From Deltaproteobacteria bacterium (lineage in GTDB: Bacteria; SAR324; JACQKK01): a stretch of 5,077 nucleotides of DNA. Under the pieces are notes generated by a model. It ran no database searches, was not told the DNA's origin, and saw nothing but the letters and a program-made list of their open reading frames with translations. This document shows positions 3,991 to 5,077 of this stretch, piece after piece. A program made the translations under genes and the position numbers. The stretch lies in NCBI GenBank assembly GCA_029879595.1, contig JAOUPZ010000235.1, positions 1 to 5,077 on the forward strand, written 5' to 3'. Position 1 is the stretch's first letter; each line of letters opens with the position of its first letter.

Positions 3991-5077
3991 CTACTTTTTT
4001 TCTGTTGGTTTTTTCCCGGCCGGTTTCTTTTTGGCCGGTTTATCAGCCGTTTCTCCAGCCTCCGGGGAGCCCTTGTCAGACGACCCGGACTTGCCCAGCA
4101 CCTGTGCCACCAGGTGATCCAGCACCTTTTCACCGATGGCGGCCTGCTCAATCTGGTAAATCAGCCTGTTCCCGGCTTCGGTCTTGATAAGATCTGTCGG
4201 GTTCTGCCTCATCATGTAAGACTGCATGAAAAACCGCTGGCGCACCACTTCCTGGTCGGCCTTGATGCCGTTTTCCTCCGATACCTTGTCGAACACATAG
4301 GTAAGGCGCAGGTTGGCCTTGATGTTTTCCAGTTCTTCCTCGGAGCGCTTGTTGAACTTCTTCTCATCCATTACGGCGTCCGGGTCCTGGTGGGAAAGGT
4401 TGTGCTGGAACCTTTCCAGCATCTGCTGGGCCAGGGTTTCGGGCACATCGAAATCGTACTTCTTGCGGATCTGCTCGGTCAGTTCATCATGCAGTTCCTG
4501 CTTTTGGCCGGCCTCCTTTTCCCCGCGCAGCTGCTCTGACAGATGCTCGCGCACCTCTTGTTCAGTTTCGAACTTGCCGACCTGGGAGAAGAACTCCTTG
4601 TTCATCTCGGGCAATACCTTTCGTTCCACCTTTTTGACCTTGATGCTGAACTCGACCTGTTTCCCGGCCAGGGTGGGCTCGCCATAGTCCTTGGGAAAGG
4701 TCAGGGGGAAGGTTTTTTCCTCTCCGGCCTTTATGTCATCGAACTGGCTGGCGAAATCCGGCAGATAATTGTTGGAGCCGATTTCCATCTGCTGGTTTTC
4801 GGCTGTGCCGCCCTGGAACACTTCGCCATCCAGCGTTCCCTTGTAATCAAAGGTGACCACATCCCCGCTCTGGGCCTTTTCCTGGCCTTTGTCCTCAAGG
4901 CTGGCTCTGGCCCTGCGCAGGTCATCCAGGCGCGCATCAACATCTTCCTTGGAGACCTTGACCGGCTTTTCCTTTAGTTTGAAGGTGGAAGGAGGAAGCA
5001 GCTTGAAATCCGGGACGACCTCAAACTCAACCTTGAACCGGAAGGGCTTTTTCTTGTCAATTTCCAGTTCGTCGAAC
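3991..5077 (-). CDS. tig: Trigger factor (ribosome-associated chaperone/PPIase), N-terminus beyond window
   Basis: The reading frame is open to the window edge, giving 361 residues and no start. Roughly 80-90 N-terminal residues, including the ribosome-binding domain signature, are missing compared with the family's 430-450. Visible residues begin FDELEIDKKKPFRFKVEF, the end of the N-domain and linker. The FKBP-type peptidyl-prolyl isomerase domain follows (about 70-155: GDVVTFDYKGTLDGEVFQGG, later FPKDYGEPTLAGKQVEF), then the helical C-terminal substrate cradle (from about NKEFFSQVGKF to EKVLDHLVAQVLG). Trigger factor binds nascent chains at the ribosome exit tunnel. The last 31 residues (331-361) form an extra tail: a Ser/Gly/Glu linker, then a Lys/Pro/Ala-rich end (KPAKKKPAGKKPTEKK). 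E. coli trigger factor lacks such a tail. The gene precedes clpP as in many proteobacteria. A GTG at 4860 is internal, not the start. Confidence 0.97.
   Translation of the reverse strand, partial: FDELEIDKKKPFRFKVEFEVVPDFKLLPPSTFKLKEKPVKVSKEDVDARLDDLRRARASLEDKGQEKAQSGDVVTFDYKGTLDGEVFQGGTAENQQMEIGSNNYLPDFASQFDDIKAGEEKTFPLTFPKDYGEPTLAGKQVEFSIKVKKVERKVLPEMNKEFFSQVGKFETEQEVREHLSEQLRGEKEAGQKQELHDELTEQIRKKYDFDVPETLAQQMLERFQHNLSHQDPDAVMDEKKFNKRSEEELENIKANLRLTYVFDKVSEENGIKADQEVVRQRFFMQSYMMRQNPTDLIKTEAGNRLIYQIEQAAIGEKVLDHLVAQVLGKSGSSDKGSPEAGETADKPAKKKPAGKKPTEKK

Overview
The window reads as bacterial chromosome, most likely from a Gram-negative of the Desulfobacterota/Desulfuromonadota type (the former Deltaproteobacteria). 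This is inferred from a predicted lipoprotein with five c-type heme sites beside a lipoprotein NHL beta-propeller, together with a tig-clpP pair of proteobacterial type. Nothing in the window fixes a genus. All recognised genes lie on the minus strand, so the biological order runs from high to low coordinates: tig, clpP, tRNA-Val, a long gene-free stretch, the NHL propeller lipoprotein, then the pentaheme lipoprotein.

Right half (about 3034-5077): a protein-quality-control and translation block. Trigger factor (tig) enters from the right edge without its N-terminus. After 92 bp comes clpP, with a complete Ser-His-Asp triad. clpX, which usually follows clpP, is not here. Instead there is tRNA-Val(CAC) with its own likely promoter and a convincing intrinsic terminator, which isolates this block from what follows.

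Middle (about 2452-3033): about 580 bp with no credible gene. It holds a candidate sigma70-type promoter facing the propeller gene, an 8-bp inverted repeat just beyond the expected transcription start, and several other hairpins. It looks like a long 5' leader or control region. I could not match it to a known riboswitch.

Left half (about 1-2451): a two-gene cassette for exported proteins. The first gene encodes an NHL/six-bladed-propeller lipoprotein and the second a small pentaheme lipoprotein cytochrome. No convincing terminator or promoter separates them. The striking feature is that both end in long low-complexity tails of Asp, Glu and Gly. In the cytochrome the tail is built from seven exact-length 15-bp tandem repeats. 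In the propeller protein the acidic tail follows a Lys/Asp/Gly block. I infer an envelope- or surface-attached redox module, possibly part of an extracellular or trans-envelope electron-transfer system. No porin or other conduit component is in the window, and the function of the tails is unknown.
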